A stretch of 64,000 nucleotides of DNA, taken from positions 1-64,000 of the forward strand of contig CAUJHH010000058.1 of assembly GCA_963204725.1 (NCBI GenBank). Reading direction: 5' to 3'. Positions 15,579 to 23,583 of this stretch are shown piece after piece. Each line of letters starts with the position of its first letter. Positions within the stretch are counted from its first letter, which is position 1. The translations under genes and the position numbers were made by a program. The notes beneath the pieces were generated by a model. It did no database searches. It worked only from the letters and a program-made list of their open reading frames with translations, and was not told where the DNA came from. This DNA is from Planctomycetota bacterium (lineage in GTDB: Bacteria > Planctomycetota > Phycisphaerae > Phycisphaerales > UBA1924).

Positions 15579-16607
15579 TCAATTCATGCATGAAGCGGCG
15601 ACCGGTGATTGCTGAGAGCTCGATGTATCCGTGCCCAGTATGCGCCGCAGCTGGAAGTCACTGCTGCACTTGCCATCCAGAAATGCTGTGACCACACCTG
15701 GGGCCGCGCATCGCCATTCGAAACAGTCGAGCGGGCCACAGCAGTGCCGCGCCGCTCCCATGATGTGCTCGTCACTCATGTTCATGTAGGTGGCATAGAG
15801 CTCTCGATGCCCCTGTACCCAATGCGAGTGTTTGGGTCCAATTCCGATGCGATTGAGATTGTTGGTATCGAATCCAAACCCCAAAAACAGTATCTCCGAT
15901 GCATGTCGTACCCATCTGCGTGCGGTCTCCAGCATCTCCGAATCAACTGAGGTCTCGGGATCACCAGTAAACGCAAGGGTCTGAGCCACTTCTCGCACTA
16001 GACCGAGAGTGATCGACGGAGCGTCAGCTGGACGCTGAAGCATGGGCCCCACCACATGGTCGAGGTTTAGAAGGCCGTGCACGTGAACAATCGGGCATTC
16101 AGTAGAATGTTCCCACGACCCTGCGGCACCAAGACTCGTATCAGCGTTCAAATGACGTGCGATAGCAACCTCAATGTTCAGGTCATAGTTGAACGTGATG
16201 ATTGCCACATGTCGTTGGTTGCCAAGGTCTGAAATGTGTCTCCACGGTTTGTCCTTGCCGACAAGCTTGCGATAGAGCACCGAGTGCCAGGTGCTGTTCG
16301 TCTTGCGATGCCGAATCACAGCAATCTGCTTTTCGATCAACGCCGCGGCCAGCGAAAGCCGGCCCACGTCGCGGAATTCTCTCCGCCGCTCCAAGAAGGC
16401 ATCGATCGAACCCAGCGTCATGTCCTGGCACGCTTGCGTGAATGCATACCTGTCTTCCTCCAATGCCGCCAACTCGTCGGCATTGGCCTTCAGGGAGGGG
16501 CAGATGGATTGCAAGGGTTGCGACAGGATTCCGGGCAGGCTATTGCCCAAGGGGAAGTCGCACTCAACGGAAGCACCAGCCCCAACGATGAGCAGCTTGA
16601 ATGACAC
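15579..16607 (-). CDS. SIR2-like domain protein (defence-type NADase candidate)
   Basis: I take the GTG at 16607 as start because GGAGG lies eight bases upstream; this gives 342 residues beginning VSFKLLIVGAGAS. The GAGAS loop (9-13), TFNYD (N140, D142) and the VHVHG segment (H177) are the NAD-binding and catalytic landmarks of SIR2-like domains. The rest is helical, with LFLGFGFDTNNLNRIG near residue 250 closing the NAD site. Stand-alone bacterial SIR2-like proteins in defence islands often deplete NAD+ on infection. It lies 16 bases after the Abi_C gene and 31 before the HEPN gene, all on the minus strand, so the three form an operon. Confidence 0.75.
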   Translation of the reverse strand: MSFKLLIVGAGASVECDFPLGNSLPGILSQPLQSICPSLKANADELAALEEDRYAFTQACQDMTLGSIDAFLERRREFRDVGRLSLAAALIEKQIAVIRHRKTNSTWHSVLYRKLVGKDKPWRHISDLGNQRHVAIITFNYDLNIEVAIARHLNADTSLGAAGSWEHSTECPIVHVHGLLNLDHVVGPMLQRPADAPSITLGLVREVAQTLAFTGDPETSVDSEMLETARRWVRHASEILFLGFGFDTNNLNRIGIGPKHSHWVQGHRELYATYMNMSDEHIMGAARHCCGPLDCFEWRCAAPGVVTAFLDGKCSSDFQLRRILGTDTSSSQQSPVAASCMN

Positions 16608-16623
16608 GAACACGCCTCCAGGT

Positions 16624-17520
16624 TCAGCGGCGACTGCCTGTGATCGCTCGCTGCCAAGTCTCGATGTAGAAGAGGGACACAGTGCTCGCCGCATGGATGG
16701 CAAGTCGGGCGATCCGTGCATCTACGGGAATGGGATTCTTGCCTTTGCCGTGGGCATCACCTGCGTGGGTTCGCAATGACCCAATCCCCTGAATCACGCT
16801 GAATAGCCCCGAGAGAATCGTCCGGATGTCCTGTTCCCACTCTTTTGGAAAGTCCGCGCGGCCGGGTGACAGGTTTAGATGCTTAGCCACTTCGGTAACG
16901 AGGCCACGGATGTCCTTTGACGTGGGATATGGCACCTGGAGTTCGTCGAGAATGCACTTGCAAACGCTTTCCACTGTCGAACACGCGGCCGTGACGGCAC
17001 TGGACGGATCGGACTCTGCCTGCGAAAGCGCCCGCTCGAAGTCCGCATGCACAGAATGGAGATCGAGAGCGTCGGCGCGGGCTTTCAGAGCATCGGCGGC
17101 TACGGTGTTCGTGGCCACAGCGACCACCTTGAATGTCGAACCAATCTTCCGGAGTTCGCAGCCATCTAACGTCAACCGCTTGTTCAGGTACGCGATGACC
17201 GCGTCGAGCTTTGGCGGCTCATCCAAGTATTCGCGAGGATCAGCAACCGCCTCGATAACCTGAACGATTGCGGTCCGCTCACTTGCCTCGTTGTTGAGAA
17301 ACGTCAAGCGGTCGGTGACTGCGGGCACGCGGGACCCATTCCCGATGCGAAGCTCGATATTCAAACCCGCAAAGAACCGTTCAAGCTTGGGGCCAGAGCG
17401 GTAGTGACCGATGGGCGGCTTGGAGTCACTAGCAGAACCGCCGCTCACCACCTCGGCCAGAGCGGCAATCGTTTGAATGCTGAACTTGGGCAGAGTTTCT
17501 GAAGCCATGTGCCGGTCCAC
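16624..17520 (-). CDS. Abortive infection (Abi_C-type) family protein
   Basis: The 298-residue protein has an N-terminal part of unknown fold (1-150) and a C-terminal all-helical domain with SSAVTAACSTVESVCKCIL, DIRGLVTEVAKHL, and a late LRTHAGDAHG segment followed by LAIHAASTVSLFYIETW, the pattern of the Abi_C (abortive infection C-terminus) domain. The N-xxx-H/GDAHG type motif is reminiscent of HEPN-like folds. It is the first gene of the operon with SIR2-like and HEPN genes. The start may instead be the ATG at 17508; neither has a strong ribosome binding site. Sensing infection is a plausible role but only inferred. Confidence 0.7.
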   Translation of the reverse strand: MDRHMASETLPKFSIQTIAALAEVVSGGSASDSKPPIGHYRSGPKLERFFAGLNIELRIGNGSRVPAVTDRLTFLNNEASERTAIVQVIEAVADPREYLDEPPKLDAVIAYLNKRLTLDGCELRKIGSTFKVVAVATNTVAADALKARADALDLHSVHADFERALSQAESDPSSAVTAACSTVESVCKCILDELQVPYPTSKDIRGLVTEVAKHLNLSPGRADFPKEWEQDIRTILSGLFSVIQGIGSLRTHAGDAHGKGKNPIPVDARIARLAIHAASTVSLFYIETWQRAITGSRR

Positions 17521-17660
17521 GATGGCATTACGTTAGAAGCTGCCGGGGCGGCAAGGAAGTCGACTTGGGACTCTTCCGGAACTCCTGCCCCCGAAATGGC
17601 AACCCCCTGGACGCAACCTGCTGGCATTCCACCCCTTGCGAACAGGGGGGCAAGATGAAG

Positions 17661-17743
17661 CGGAGCAGGTGGGATTCGAACCAGCATATACGCTGCATAC
17701 GCGCAGTTCAGCGATGCTGAAAACGACACTCGCAAACTGCCCC
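17661..17743 (-). pseudogene. Degenerate tRNA-like sequence / tRNA 3'-end copy
   Basis: On the minus strand GGTTCGAATCCCACCTGCTCCG is a T-loop plus 3' acceptor strand, and GGGGCAG 83 bases upstream can pair with CTGCTCC (one G-U). The T-stem has two mismatches and the D-loop lacks the GG pair, so a working tRNA is unlikely. Bases 17656-17682 match the 3' end of the intact tRNA-Ser (17887-17913) at 24 of 27 positions, so it may be a recombination copy at the end of the island. The surrounding gene-free stretch 17521-17891 otherwise holds only the terminator below. Confidence 0.4.
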
Positions 17744-17849
17744 ACAGAGAACCCGTCGCCAATTTCGTCGCACAGGTCGGTCTCTGTCCACCAGCCGTCG
17801 CTGAGCCTCGTCGGATCTGCTCGTAATTCCGCGGAAAAACGGACAAAAA

Positions 17850-17887
17850 TAAGCACGGGAGACTCGGCCGAAACCGAGTCTCCCTTT
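17850..17887 (-). terminator. Rho-independent terminator of tRNA-Ser
   Basis: An 11-base perfect stem (GGGAGACTCGG / CCGAGTCTCCC) with a 6-base loop follows the tRNA-Ser 3' end by five bases on the minus strand, and TTATTTTTG comes a few bases later. This is a strong intrinsic terminator. Confidence 0.75.
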
Positions 17888-17891
17888 GAAG

Positions 17892-17978
17892 CGGAGAGGG
17901 GGGGATTCGAACCCCCGATACGGTTACCCGTATACAGCATTTCCAGTGCTGCTCCTTCAGCCACTCGGACACCTCTCC
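17892..17978 (-). tRNA. tRNA-Ser(GGA)
   Basis: Minus strand from 17978: acceptor GGAGAGG pairs with CCTCTCC, the D-arm has CCGAGTGGCTGAAGG, the anticodon loop is CTGGAAA (anticodon GGA) on the stem AGCA/TGCT, a long class II variable arm TACGGGTAACCGTA follows, and the T-arm is GGGGGTTCGAATCCCCC. Length is 87 without CCA; CCA is not encoded. All features fit serine tRNA. Confidence 0.95.
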
Positions 17979-18015
17979 AGGTGTTGTGACCGGCGTCGCC
18001 GGGCACAGGGCGGGA

Positions 18016-18021
18016 AGTATA
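18016..18021 (-). promoter_or_regulatory. -10 box for tRNA-Ser
   Basis: TATACT on the minus strand lies 37 bases before the tRNA 5' end, which would give a leader of about 30 bases. A -35 element at the right spacing is not convincing. Confidence 0.4.
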
Positions 18022-18222
18022 GCGGCACCTCGCAGGTAGGGTACTGCCGGCGAGAGGGGCTCCAGGTGGCACAGGGGGTTGCTGAGCAATTGGCAGAGAG
18101 GGGCCGAGGAACCGTGGCGTGCGGCGTTCGGCGCGGGAGGGATGGCTTCCGCCATGAACCCGGTTTTGGAAGAGCGGCTGGGCTGGTGAAAGGCGTTCTC
18201 GGAGGGGCGAGTCGCAATCGTG

Positions 18223-18228
18223 TAGACT
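18223..18228 (+). promoter_or_regulatory. -10 box for the EamA gene, suggesting a leaderless transcript
   Basis: TAGACT ends six bases before the ATG at 18235. Transcription would then start at or next to the start codon. No ribosome binding site precedes this ATG, which supports leaderless initiation. Confidence 0.4.
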
Positions 18229-18234
18229 CGGCGC

Positions 18235-18684
18235 ATGAACGCGATCCTGCTTGCCATTGGCGCGGGGCTTTGCTGGGGCATAGGCGAACTCTTTACCAAG
18301 AGTGTGCTGCACACCCAGCGTGTTGGGCCACTGACCGCGATCGCGGTGCGGTCGACGGTTGCGCTCCCCGTGATATGGATCGCGTGGGCGATTGCGATGT
18401 ATGTGCTGAAGGTGGAGCCGCGCGAGTGGATGAGGGCGGGGACGCCGACGCTGCTCAAGCTGACGTTGGGGTCGGGGCTTGTTGCGGGAGCGGCGGCGAT
18501 GATCCTCTTTTATTCGGCGCTGCATCTGGGCGAGATCGGGCGGATCAAGCCGGTGGCGTTTGCGTTGGCCCCAGCGGTGGCAGTGCTTCTTGGTTGGCTG
18601 GTGCTTGGCGAGACTATGACGGTGAAGAAGGCCGTTGGCGTCGCGATGATCTTGGGAGGCGTGGTCGTCTTGACCGGAAAGTGA
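18235..18684 (+). CDS. EamA/DMT-family small membrane transporter
   Basis: The 149-residue protein has about five hydrophobic helices (LLAIGAGLCWGIGELF; LTAIAVRSTVALPVIWIAWAI; LTLGSGLVAGAAAMILFYSAL; PVAFALAPAVAVLLGWLVLGE; AVGVAMILGGVVVL), the pattern of one EamA domain. The LGWLVLGE sequence is the family's hallmark near the end of the domain. It is a half-size (single-domain) drug/metabolite transporter and would work as a dimer in the cytoplasmic membrane; the substrate is unknown. It is followed by the PLP enzyme gene after seven bases, so the two are probably co-expressed. Confidence 0.85.
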   Translation: MNAILLAIGAGLCWGIGELFTKSVLHTQRVGPLTAIAVRSTVALPVIWIAWAIAMYVLKVEPREWMRAGTPTLLKLTLGSGLVAGAAAMILFYSALHLGEIGRIKPVAFALAPAVAVLLGWLVLGETMTVKKAVGVAMILGGVVVLTGK

Positions 18685-18691
18685 GCGAGCG

Positions 18692-19990
18692 ATGGGCACG
18701 AGGCGTGAGTTTCTCGGTCGGACAATCGGCGCGGCGGGCGTGCTCGGAATTGGCGCGGGCCTGGCGTCGCAGGCACTCGGGCGTGAGCTTGCGTCTTTCG
18801 ATGGCTCGCCGGGAGAGGTGGCACGGAACGAGGACTACTGGCTGCTTGTGCAGCAGGCGTTCTCGGTCGATCGGGCCTCGGTGAACTTCAACAACGGTGG
18901 GGTCTGTCCGTCTCCGCTGGTTGTGCAGGAGGCGATGAAGCGGATGCTGGAGATCGCCAACCGCGAGCCGAGTTCCTACGCGCTGTGGTCGCTCCTGCAG
19001 CCTCAGATGGAGGGCGTGCGCGAGCGGATGGCGCGGCAGTGGGGAGTGGACAAGGAAGAGATCGCGTTCACGCGGAATGCCTCTGAGAGTCTGCAGATCT
19101 GTCAGATGGGGCTTGATCTCGCGCCTGGCGACGAGGTGCTGACGACGACGGTCGACTATCCGAGGATGCTGAATACGTTCAGGCAGCGGGAGCGGCGGGA
19201 CGGGATCAAGCTGGTCGAGTTCAAGATGCCGATCCCGCTGGAAGATGACGATGAGGCGGTGCGTCTCTTCGAGAGCCACATTACGGACCGTACGCGGGCG
19301 ATCCTGATGTGCCACATGGTGAACATCACCGGGCAGATCCTGCCGGTGAAGAAGGTGTGCGACATGGCCCGGAAGCGCGGGATCCCGGTGATCGTGGATG
19401 GTGCACACGCGTTCGCGCACGTTGACTTCACGCTGGCGGAGCTTGGCTGCGATTACTACGGCGTGAGTCTGCACAAGTGGCTGTTCGCGCCGCACGGAAC
19501 GGGCCTGCTGTATGTGAGGAGGGATCGGATCAAAGACACATGGCCGCTGATGGCAGCGACGGAGGCACAGAGCGAGGATATCCGCAAGTTTGAGGAGTTC
19601 GGAACGAGGCCGATGGCCAACTCGCTTGCGGTCGCGGAGGCACTCACGTTTCACCAGGGGATCGGGCCAGCCCGAAAGGAGGCTCGCATGCGGTACCTGC
19701 GGGATCGCTGGGCGAAGCGACTGCTGGCGAATTCATCGGGGCGTGTGCGGCTGCACACGAGTCTTGACCCGAGATTCAGCTGCGGAATCGGGACGGTGCA
19801 GGTCGAGGGCGTGGATTCCGGCTCGCTGCGTGACTCGCTCTGGGAGAAGCGGAGGATCCTCACAACAGCGATCAGGCACGCTGAATTCGAGGGGATCCGC
19901 GTGACCCCGAGCGTCTACTCAACGCTTGAGGAGGTCGATCGCTTCTGTGAGGCCGTTGAGGATGTGATCAGCAATGGACTGCCTGCCTAG
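18692..19990 (+). CDS. Class V aminotransferase-fold PLP enzyme with Tat signal
   Basis: The 432-residue protein starts with a twin-arginine type signal (TRREFLGRTIGAAGVLGIGAG), so it is probably exported folded with cofactor. The body matches the isopenicillin N epimerase/cysteine desulfurase branch of fold-type I PLP enzymes: NNGGVCPSP near 65, NASESLQI, VTTTVDYPRM-like segment, GAHAFAHVDF with the PLP-ring aspartate replaced by the usual DGAHA context, and SLHKW with the Schiff-base lysine at 262, then FAPHGTGLLYVRR. The substrate cannot be told; a desulfurase or epimerase activity is possible. It follows the EamA gene by seven bases. Confidence 0.85.
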   Translation: MGTRREFLGRTIGAAGVLGIGAGLASQALGRELASFDGSPGEVARNEDYWLLVQQAFSVDRASVNFNNGGVCPSPLVVQEAMKRMLEIANREPSSYALWSLLQPQMEGVRERMARQWGVDKEEIAFTRNASESLQICQMGLDLAPGDEVLTTTVDYPRMLNTFRQRERRDGIKLVEFKMPIPLEDDDEAVRLFESHITDRTRAILMCHMVNITGQILPVKKVCDMARKRGIPVIVDGAHAFAHVDFTLAELGCDYYGVSLHKWLFAPHGTGLLYVRRDRIKDTWPLMAATEAQSEDIRKFEEFGTRPMANSLAVAEALTFHQGIGPARKEARMRYLRDRWAKRLLANSSGRVRLHTSLDPRFSCGIGTVQVEGVDSGSLRDSLWEKRRILTTAIRHAEFEGIRVTPSVYSTLEEVDRFCEAVEDVISNGLPA

Positions 19991-20020
19991 CGGGCCGAAT
20001 GTGCTCGGCGCGAGGTGGCG

Positions 20021-20761
20021 TCAGCACATCGTCATGCCGCCGTCGATGCAGAGGGTCTGGCCAGTCACGTATCCCGCGTCATCGGCCGTGAGATACGCGA
20101 CCGCAGCGGCGATGTCCTCGCTGACGCCGAGGCGTTTGATCGCCATCATCTGCTGGATCCGTTCCTTGATCTCCGGCGGGAGGCCGGCGGTCATGTCGGT
20201 CTCGATGAAGCCCGGAGCGACCACGTTGCAGGTGATGTTCTTGCCGCCGAGTTCGCGGGCGACAGTTTTGGAGAGGCCGATCAGGCCCGCTTTGGCGGCG
20301 GCATAGTTGGCCTGTCCGGCGTTGCCGACAACGCCAGAGGTCGATGAAATGTTGATGATGCGGCCGAACTTGCCCCGCATCATGTGGCGTGCGGCGGCAC
20401 GGATCGCCACGAAGCATGATGTCAGGTTGGTCTGGACGACCGCGTTCCAGTCGTCATCGGACATGCGGAGGATGAGGCCGTCCTTCGTGATACCGGCGTT
20501 GTTGACGAGGATGTCGATGCGACCGAGATCGGAGGCGATCTTTTCGATCGCTTCTGCGAAGGCCTTGTTGTCCGCGACATCTGTGGCGAAGACGGATGCC
20601 TTGCCGCCGGCACTCTCGATGGCGTGCTTGACCTCGGCGAGTGGCCCGGCAGAGCGAGAGACGAGGGCGATGTGGCGTCCCTCTTTGGCGAGTCGGATGG
20701 ATATGGCCTTGCCGATGCCGCGGGATGCGCCGGTGACGATGGCGATACGAGTGTCGGACAT
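20021..20761 (-). CDS. fabG: 3-oxoacyl-[ACP] reductase
   Basis: The 246-residue SDR protein starts at ATG 20761 with GAGAG upstream. It has the NADP-binding TGASRGIGKAI, DILVNNAGITKDGLI, the catalytic Ser in NISSTSG, and YAAAK supplying Tyr and Lys, then VAPGFIETDMT and the C-terminal YVTGQTLCIDGGM, all typical of FabG. It reduces 3-oxoacyl-ACP in fatty-acid elongation in the cytoplasm. FabD is encoded about 900 bases upstream on the same strand with a lipoprotein gene between, so a fab cluster is likely. The N-terminal extension open to 20881 is not needed. Confidence 0.95.
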   Translation of the reverse strand: MSDTRIAIVTGASRGIGKAISIRLAKEGRHIALVSRSAGPLAEVKHAIESAGGKASVFATDVADNKAFAEAIEKIASDLGRIDILVNNAGITKDGLILRMSDDDWNAVVQTNLTSCFVAIRAAARHMMRGKFGRIINISSTSGVVGNAGQANYAAAKAGLIGLSKTVARELGGKNITCNVVAPGFIETDMTAGLPPEIKERIQQMMAIKRLGVSEDIAAAVAYLTADDAGYVTGQTLCIDGGMTMC

Positions 20762-20831
20762 GTGTCTCTCGGAGAGTGCGACTGAGCCGTGGGTGCTGAA
20801 GGAATCGCCTGCAGATGGGATGATGGGACGG

Positions 20832-21674
20832 TCAGCTGCCGCCGCCACCGCCACCTGGATTCGGGATCGTGATGCGGCCACCTGGGACGTTTTTGCGGAT
20901 CACGTCGGGGTTCTGCTTCATCGCCTCCTCAACGGCCGCACGCTGCTCGGGTGAGAGGCCTTCGAGCATCCTGGCGAGTTCGTCGTCGACTTCGGCATCG
21001 TTGAACGCGAACGCGCCCGCGTCGGCATACGCGGCCTCGGGCTGGTTATCCCACATGGCGGCGCGGGTTCGCGTCTGGCCTGTTGAGGGCATTGCCTTGA
21101 ACCTCCAACCGGTGTTTGAGGGTTTGCCGCTCCACGCGAGGACATAGGCAGCGCCGGGTTCCTGTATTGCGAAGACGACGTTGGCCTCGGCAGGTTCGCT
21201 GTTCTGGAGCGCATCGGGGGAGACAAAGACGACGCGAATGCCCTCGACCTTGGAGGTGCCTTCTTCCCAGCCGCCGGAGGCGAGGAGTTCGTCGATGATT
21301 GCGCTCGATTGGCGATCAAGAAGCGACTTCACGATCTGTGCATCGCCCTTGGCGAATCCGGTCGCGAGCGTAATGATGGCGCGTGCGAGCGACTCGCTGA
21401 CTGGGCCTTGCTCCTGCGGGAATTGCAGGCGCGGATCCGCACCCATGGACTGCATAAGCGCGGAGATCTCGACCTGCTGCGGCTTCGGGGGTGGGGGAGG
21501 TGGGGGAGGAGGGGGAGGAGGGGGAGGAGGTGCCTTCTTGCACGCCATCGGCGTGAGCACGGCGGAAGCGACCAGCATGAAGCTGACACCGTGAAGGAGT
21601 GTGAGCGAGAGAAGTGCTGCGGCGGAGCGTCGCTTGCGTGACGCCTGTGGACGCGAATGGTCATGGTTCGTCAT
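20832..21674 (-). CDS. Proline-rich lipoprotein of unknown function
   Basis: The 280-residue protein has a basic N-terminus, a hydrophobic stretch (about 18-40) and a Cys at 45 in a TPMACKK context, a plausible though imperfect lipobox. Fifteen consecutive prolines follow (48-62). The rest is mainly helical with a DUF-like beta segment (VVFVSPDALQNSEPAEANVVFAI) and a Glu/Arg-rich helical end (MLEGLSPEQRAAVEEAMKQ), then a glycine tail. I do not recognise the family. It sits between fabD and fabG: its start overlaps the fabD stop by 14 bases. Location would be the periplasm, anchored to a membrane. Confidence 0.65.
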   Translation of the reverse strand: MTNHDHSRPQASRKRRSAAALLSLTLLHGVSFMLVASAVLTPMACKKAPPPPPPPPPPPPPPPKPQQVEISALMQSMGADPRLQFPQEQGPVSESLARAIITLATGFAKGDAQIVKSLLDRQSSAIIDELLASGGWEEGTSKVEGIRVVFVSPDALQNSEPAEANVVFAIQEPGAAYVLAWSGKPSNTGWRFKAMPSTGQTRTRAAMWDNQPEAAYADAGAFAFNDAEVDDELARMLEGLSPEQRAAVEEAMKQNPDVIRKNVPGGRITIPNPGGGGGGS

Positions 21675-22620
21675 GGGAGGTCACCTTGAGATTCTTGTCG
21701 ATGCGGCGCATGAGGCCCGCGAGGGACTTGCCTGGCGCGAGTTCGTGGAATTCCGCGTTTGCGTGCGAAGAGGCCAGTGAACCGAGTGTGATGCAGGAGT
21801 CCGCCCAGCGGACGGGAGACGTTAGCTGCTCGACGAGACGTTGGCGGATGGAATCCTCGAGCGACCCCGCGTCGGGAGCGTGAGCTCTCGCAGTGACGTT
21901 CGAAATCACGGGGCAGCGAGGCTCCTTGATGGGCGTCTTGGCGAGAGCGACGCGCAGGCGATCGGCGGCGGGTGCCATCAGCGGAGAATGGAATGCTCCG
22001 GCGACGGCCAGTTCGGTGGCTCGAAGGCCCATTTCAGTGGCGACACGTGCTGCACGGCCGATCGCGGCTTTGTGGCCGCTCAGCACGATCTGGCCGGGTG
22101 CGTTGAAGTTTGCGGGAACAAGCACCTCGCTTTCCGCGGCTTTGACGCAAACCTCACTTGCCTGCGCTTCATCTGCTCCGATCAGTGCGAGCATGGACGA
22201 AGGCTGTGCCTCCGCTGCATCCTGCATGGCCCGACCTCGGAGGGCGACAAGTTCCAGTCCATCTTCGAATGAAAACGCGCCGGCGAGGCAGAGAGCGGTG
22301 TATTCCCCAAGAGATAGCCCCGCGGCGGCGACAAGGTTGGCTTCGCCATTGCCCATCGACCACTTGGCGAGCAGGCCCATCCAGCAGGCGATGCCCGCGG
22401 CGTAGATCGCCGGCTGCGAAGCGTCGGTCTGGTTGAGCCTATCCGGGGGCCCCTGGAAACAGAGTCCTGAGAGCACTGCGCCGAGGCGATCACCGAGGAC
22501 TGCGTCTGCGCGGTCCATCACGGCCCGGGCCTCGGGCGAACGCTCACACCAGGCCTTGGCCATCCCAATGGTTTGTGAACCCTGGCCCGGACAGATGATG
22601 GCGAGTGGGGGGGGCGTCAT
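21661..22620 (-). CDS. fabD: Malonyl-CoA:ACP transacylase
   Basis: The 319-residue protein begins MTPPPLAIICPGQGSQ; the PGQGSQ motif at the N-terminus is diagnostic of FabD. It transfers malonyl from CoA to ACP for fatty-acid synthesis. The nucleophile motif reads GLSLGEYTAL where most FabDs have GHSLGEY, so Leu replaces the His next to Ser. VAGAFHSPLM carries the catalytic His, and later SNVTA is conserved. A longer frame exists (to 22677) but the PGQGSQ position favours 22620. No clear ribosome binding site precedes it. Confidence 0.92.
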   Translation of the reverse strand: MTPPPLAIICPGQGSQTIGMAKAWCERSPEARAVMDRADAVLGDRLGAVLSGLCFQGPPDRLNQTDASQPAIYAAGIACWMGLLAKWSMGNGEANLVAAAGLSLGEYTALCLAGAFSFEDGLELVALRGRAMQDAAEAQPSSMLALIGADEAQASEVCVKAAESEVLVPANFNAPGQIVLSGHKAAIGRAARVATEMGLRATELAVAGAFHSPLMAPAADRLRVALAKTPIKEPRCPVISNVTARAHAPDAGSLEDSIRQRLVEQLTSPVRWADSCITLGSLASSHANAEFHELAPGKSLAGLMRRIDKNLKVTSHDEP

Positions 22621-22692
22621 AGCTGCCAATATGGTAGTGGGGTCGCGTTCGGAAGGGGTGGAGCGGTTCGAGGACAATGCCGAACGAGTTGC

Positions 22693-23157
22693 TCAGCTGT
22701 CCGAATGTTGCGCCGCTCTTCCCTGGCGAGAGATGCACCAAGTGCCGCCGATGCCCGCGGCGGCGATCAGAGCGGACACGAGGGCGGGCACGCCCCGCAT
22801 GATGACAAGCGAGCACGAGAGTGTGATCGCGGTCCACATGAGAGTGATCGCGATGACCTTGGCTCGAAGAGGCATTCGCACACCGGGTTCGAGATAGCGA
22901 AGGAATGGGTGAAAGAAGCGATTGCGGACCAGGCGTTCGGTCATCCACGGGCAGGATCGAGTGAAGCACCAGACGGCCATGATGAGGAAGACCGTTGTGG
23001 GCAGGCCCGGGACTACGACGCCGACCGCGGCCAAGCCCACACAGCTGACGCCTGATGCGGCGAGCAGATAGCGTGTGGGGCGGGCTCCGAGCGATTCTGG
23101 CGGTGTGGACCCGCTGATCTTGCGTTCAAGGCTGGTGTTGGAGAGGAGTGAAGCCAA
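22693..23157 (-). CDS. YbaN/DUF454 family inner membrane protein
   Basis: This 154-residue protein has the DUF454 core: RYLLAASGVSCVGLAAVGVVVPGLPTTVFLIMAVWCFTRSCP, then WMTERLVRNRFFHPFLRYLEPGVRMPLRAKVIAITLMW and a final helical pair. GLPTTVFL and FLIMAVWCF are the conserved core. Function of the family is unknown; three to four membrane helices are apparent. The start is a TTG at 23157; later starts near the hydrophobic segment are possible. Confidence 0.8.
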   Translation of the reverse strand: MASLLSNTSLERKISGSTPPESLGARPTRYLLAASGVSCVGLAAVGVVVPGLPTTVFLIMAVWCFTRSCPWMTERLVRNRFFHPFLRYLEPGVRMPLRAKVIAITLMWTAITLSCSLVIMRGVPALVSALIAAAGIGGTWCISRQGRAAQHSDS

Positions 23158-23553
23158 AGCCTCTGCACGCTCTGTCGAGCGTGTAGAAAGCGGATCATTG
23201 CCGAATCGGAGTACGGAGTCACGCCCGGATGAGACTGAATCTCAATTATTTGCTGCCGTGTCCGCCATTGGAACGATTGCTGGGCCGCGGACGGCTCGGG
23301 ATAGAGCCCAACGGCCGCGGGTCGGTATCGCGTGGGCTGAACGCAAGTTTCAACGGGGAGCGGTTGCGGAATGGAGTACCTCACAAGCGAGCGCGAAGGT
23401 GTTTGTGGAGACTGTTGCAATACGCATCGAGATCGGTTTCTGCTTGTGACCACTGCGCATGCGCTGATGGAGGCGCCTTGGGCTGCACCCCTTGCGTCGG
23501 GTGTGCGGTGTGCTTGTCGAGGTTGCACAATCGGGCCTGCGAGGCGGTCGTAA
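23158..23553. other. Intergenic stretch without a clear gene
   Basis: About 400 bases lie between the divergent DUF454 and sdaA genes. Overlapping open frames show no motifs or ribosome binding sites. It presumably contains both promoters; ATACGCT before the sdaA start is a weak -10 candidate. Confidence 0.45.
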
Positions 23554-23583
23554 TTGGCGCGGATTGGCATACGCTCATCCCCT

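Noticed and set aside
17661-17743. A functional tRNA, tmRNA or selenocysteine tRNA.
   Set aside because: T-stem mismatches, no D-loop GG, no matching anticodon arm and no UCA anticodon; tRNA-Ser lies where a tmRNA body would be.
18614-19654. Minus-strand frame opposite the PLP enzyme.
   Set aside because: His/Arg-rich antisense translation without any domain.
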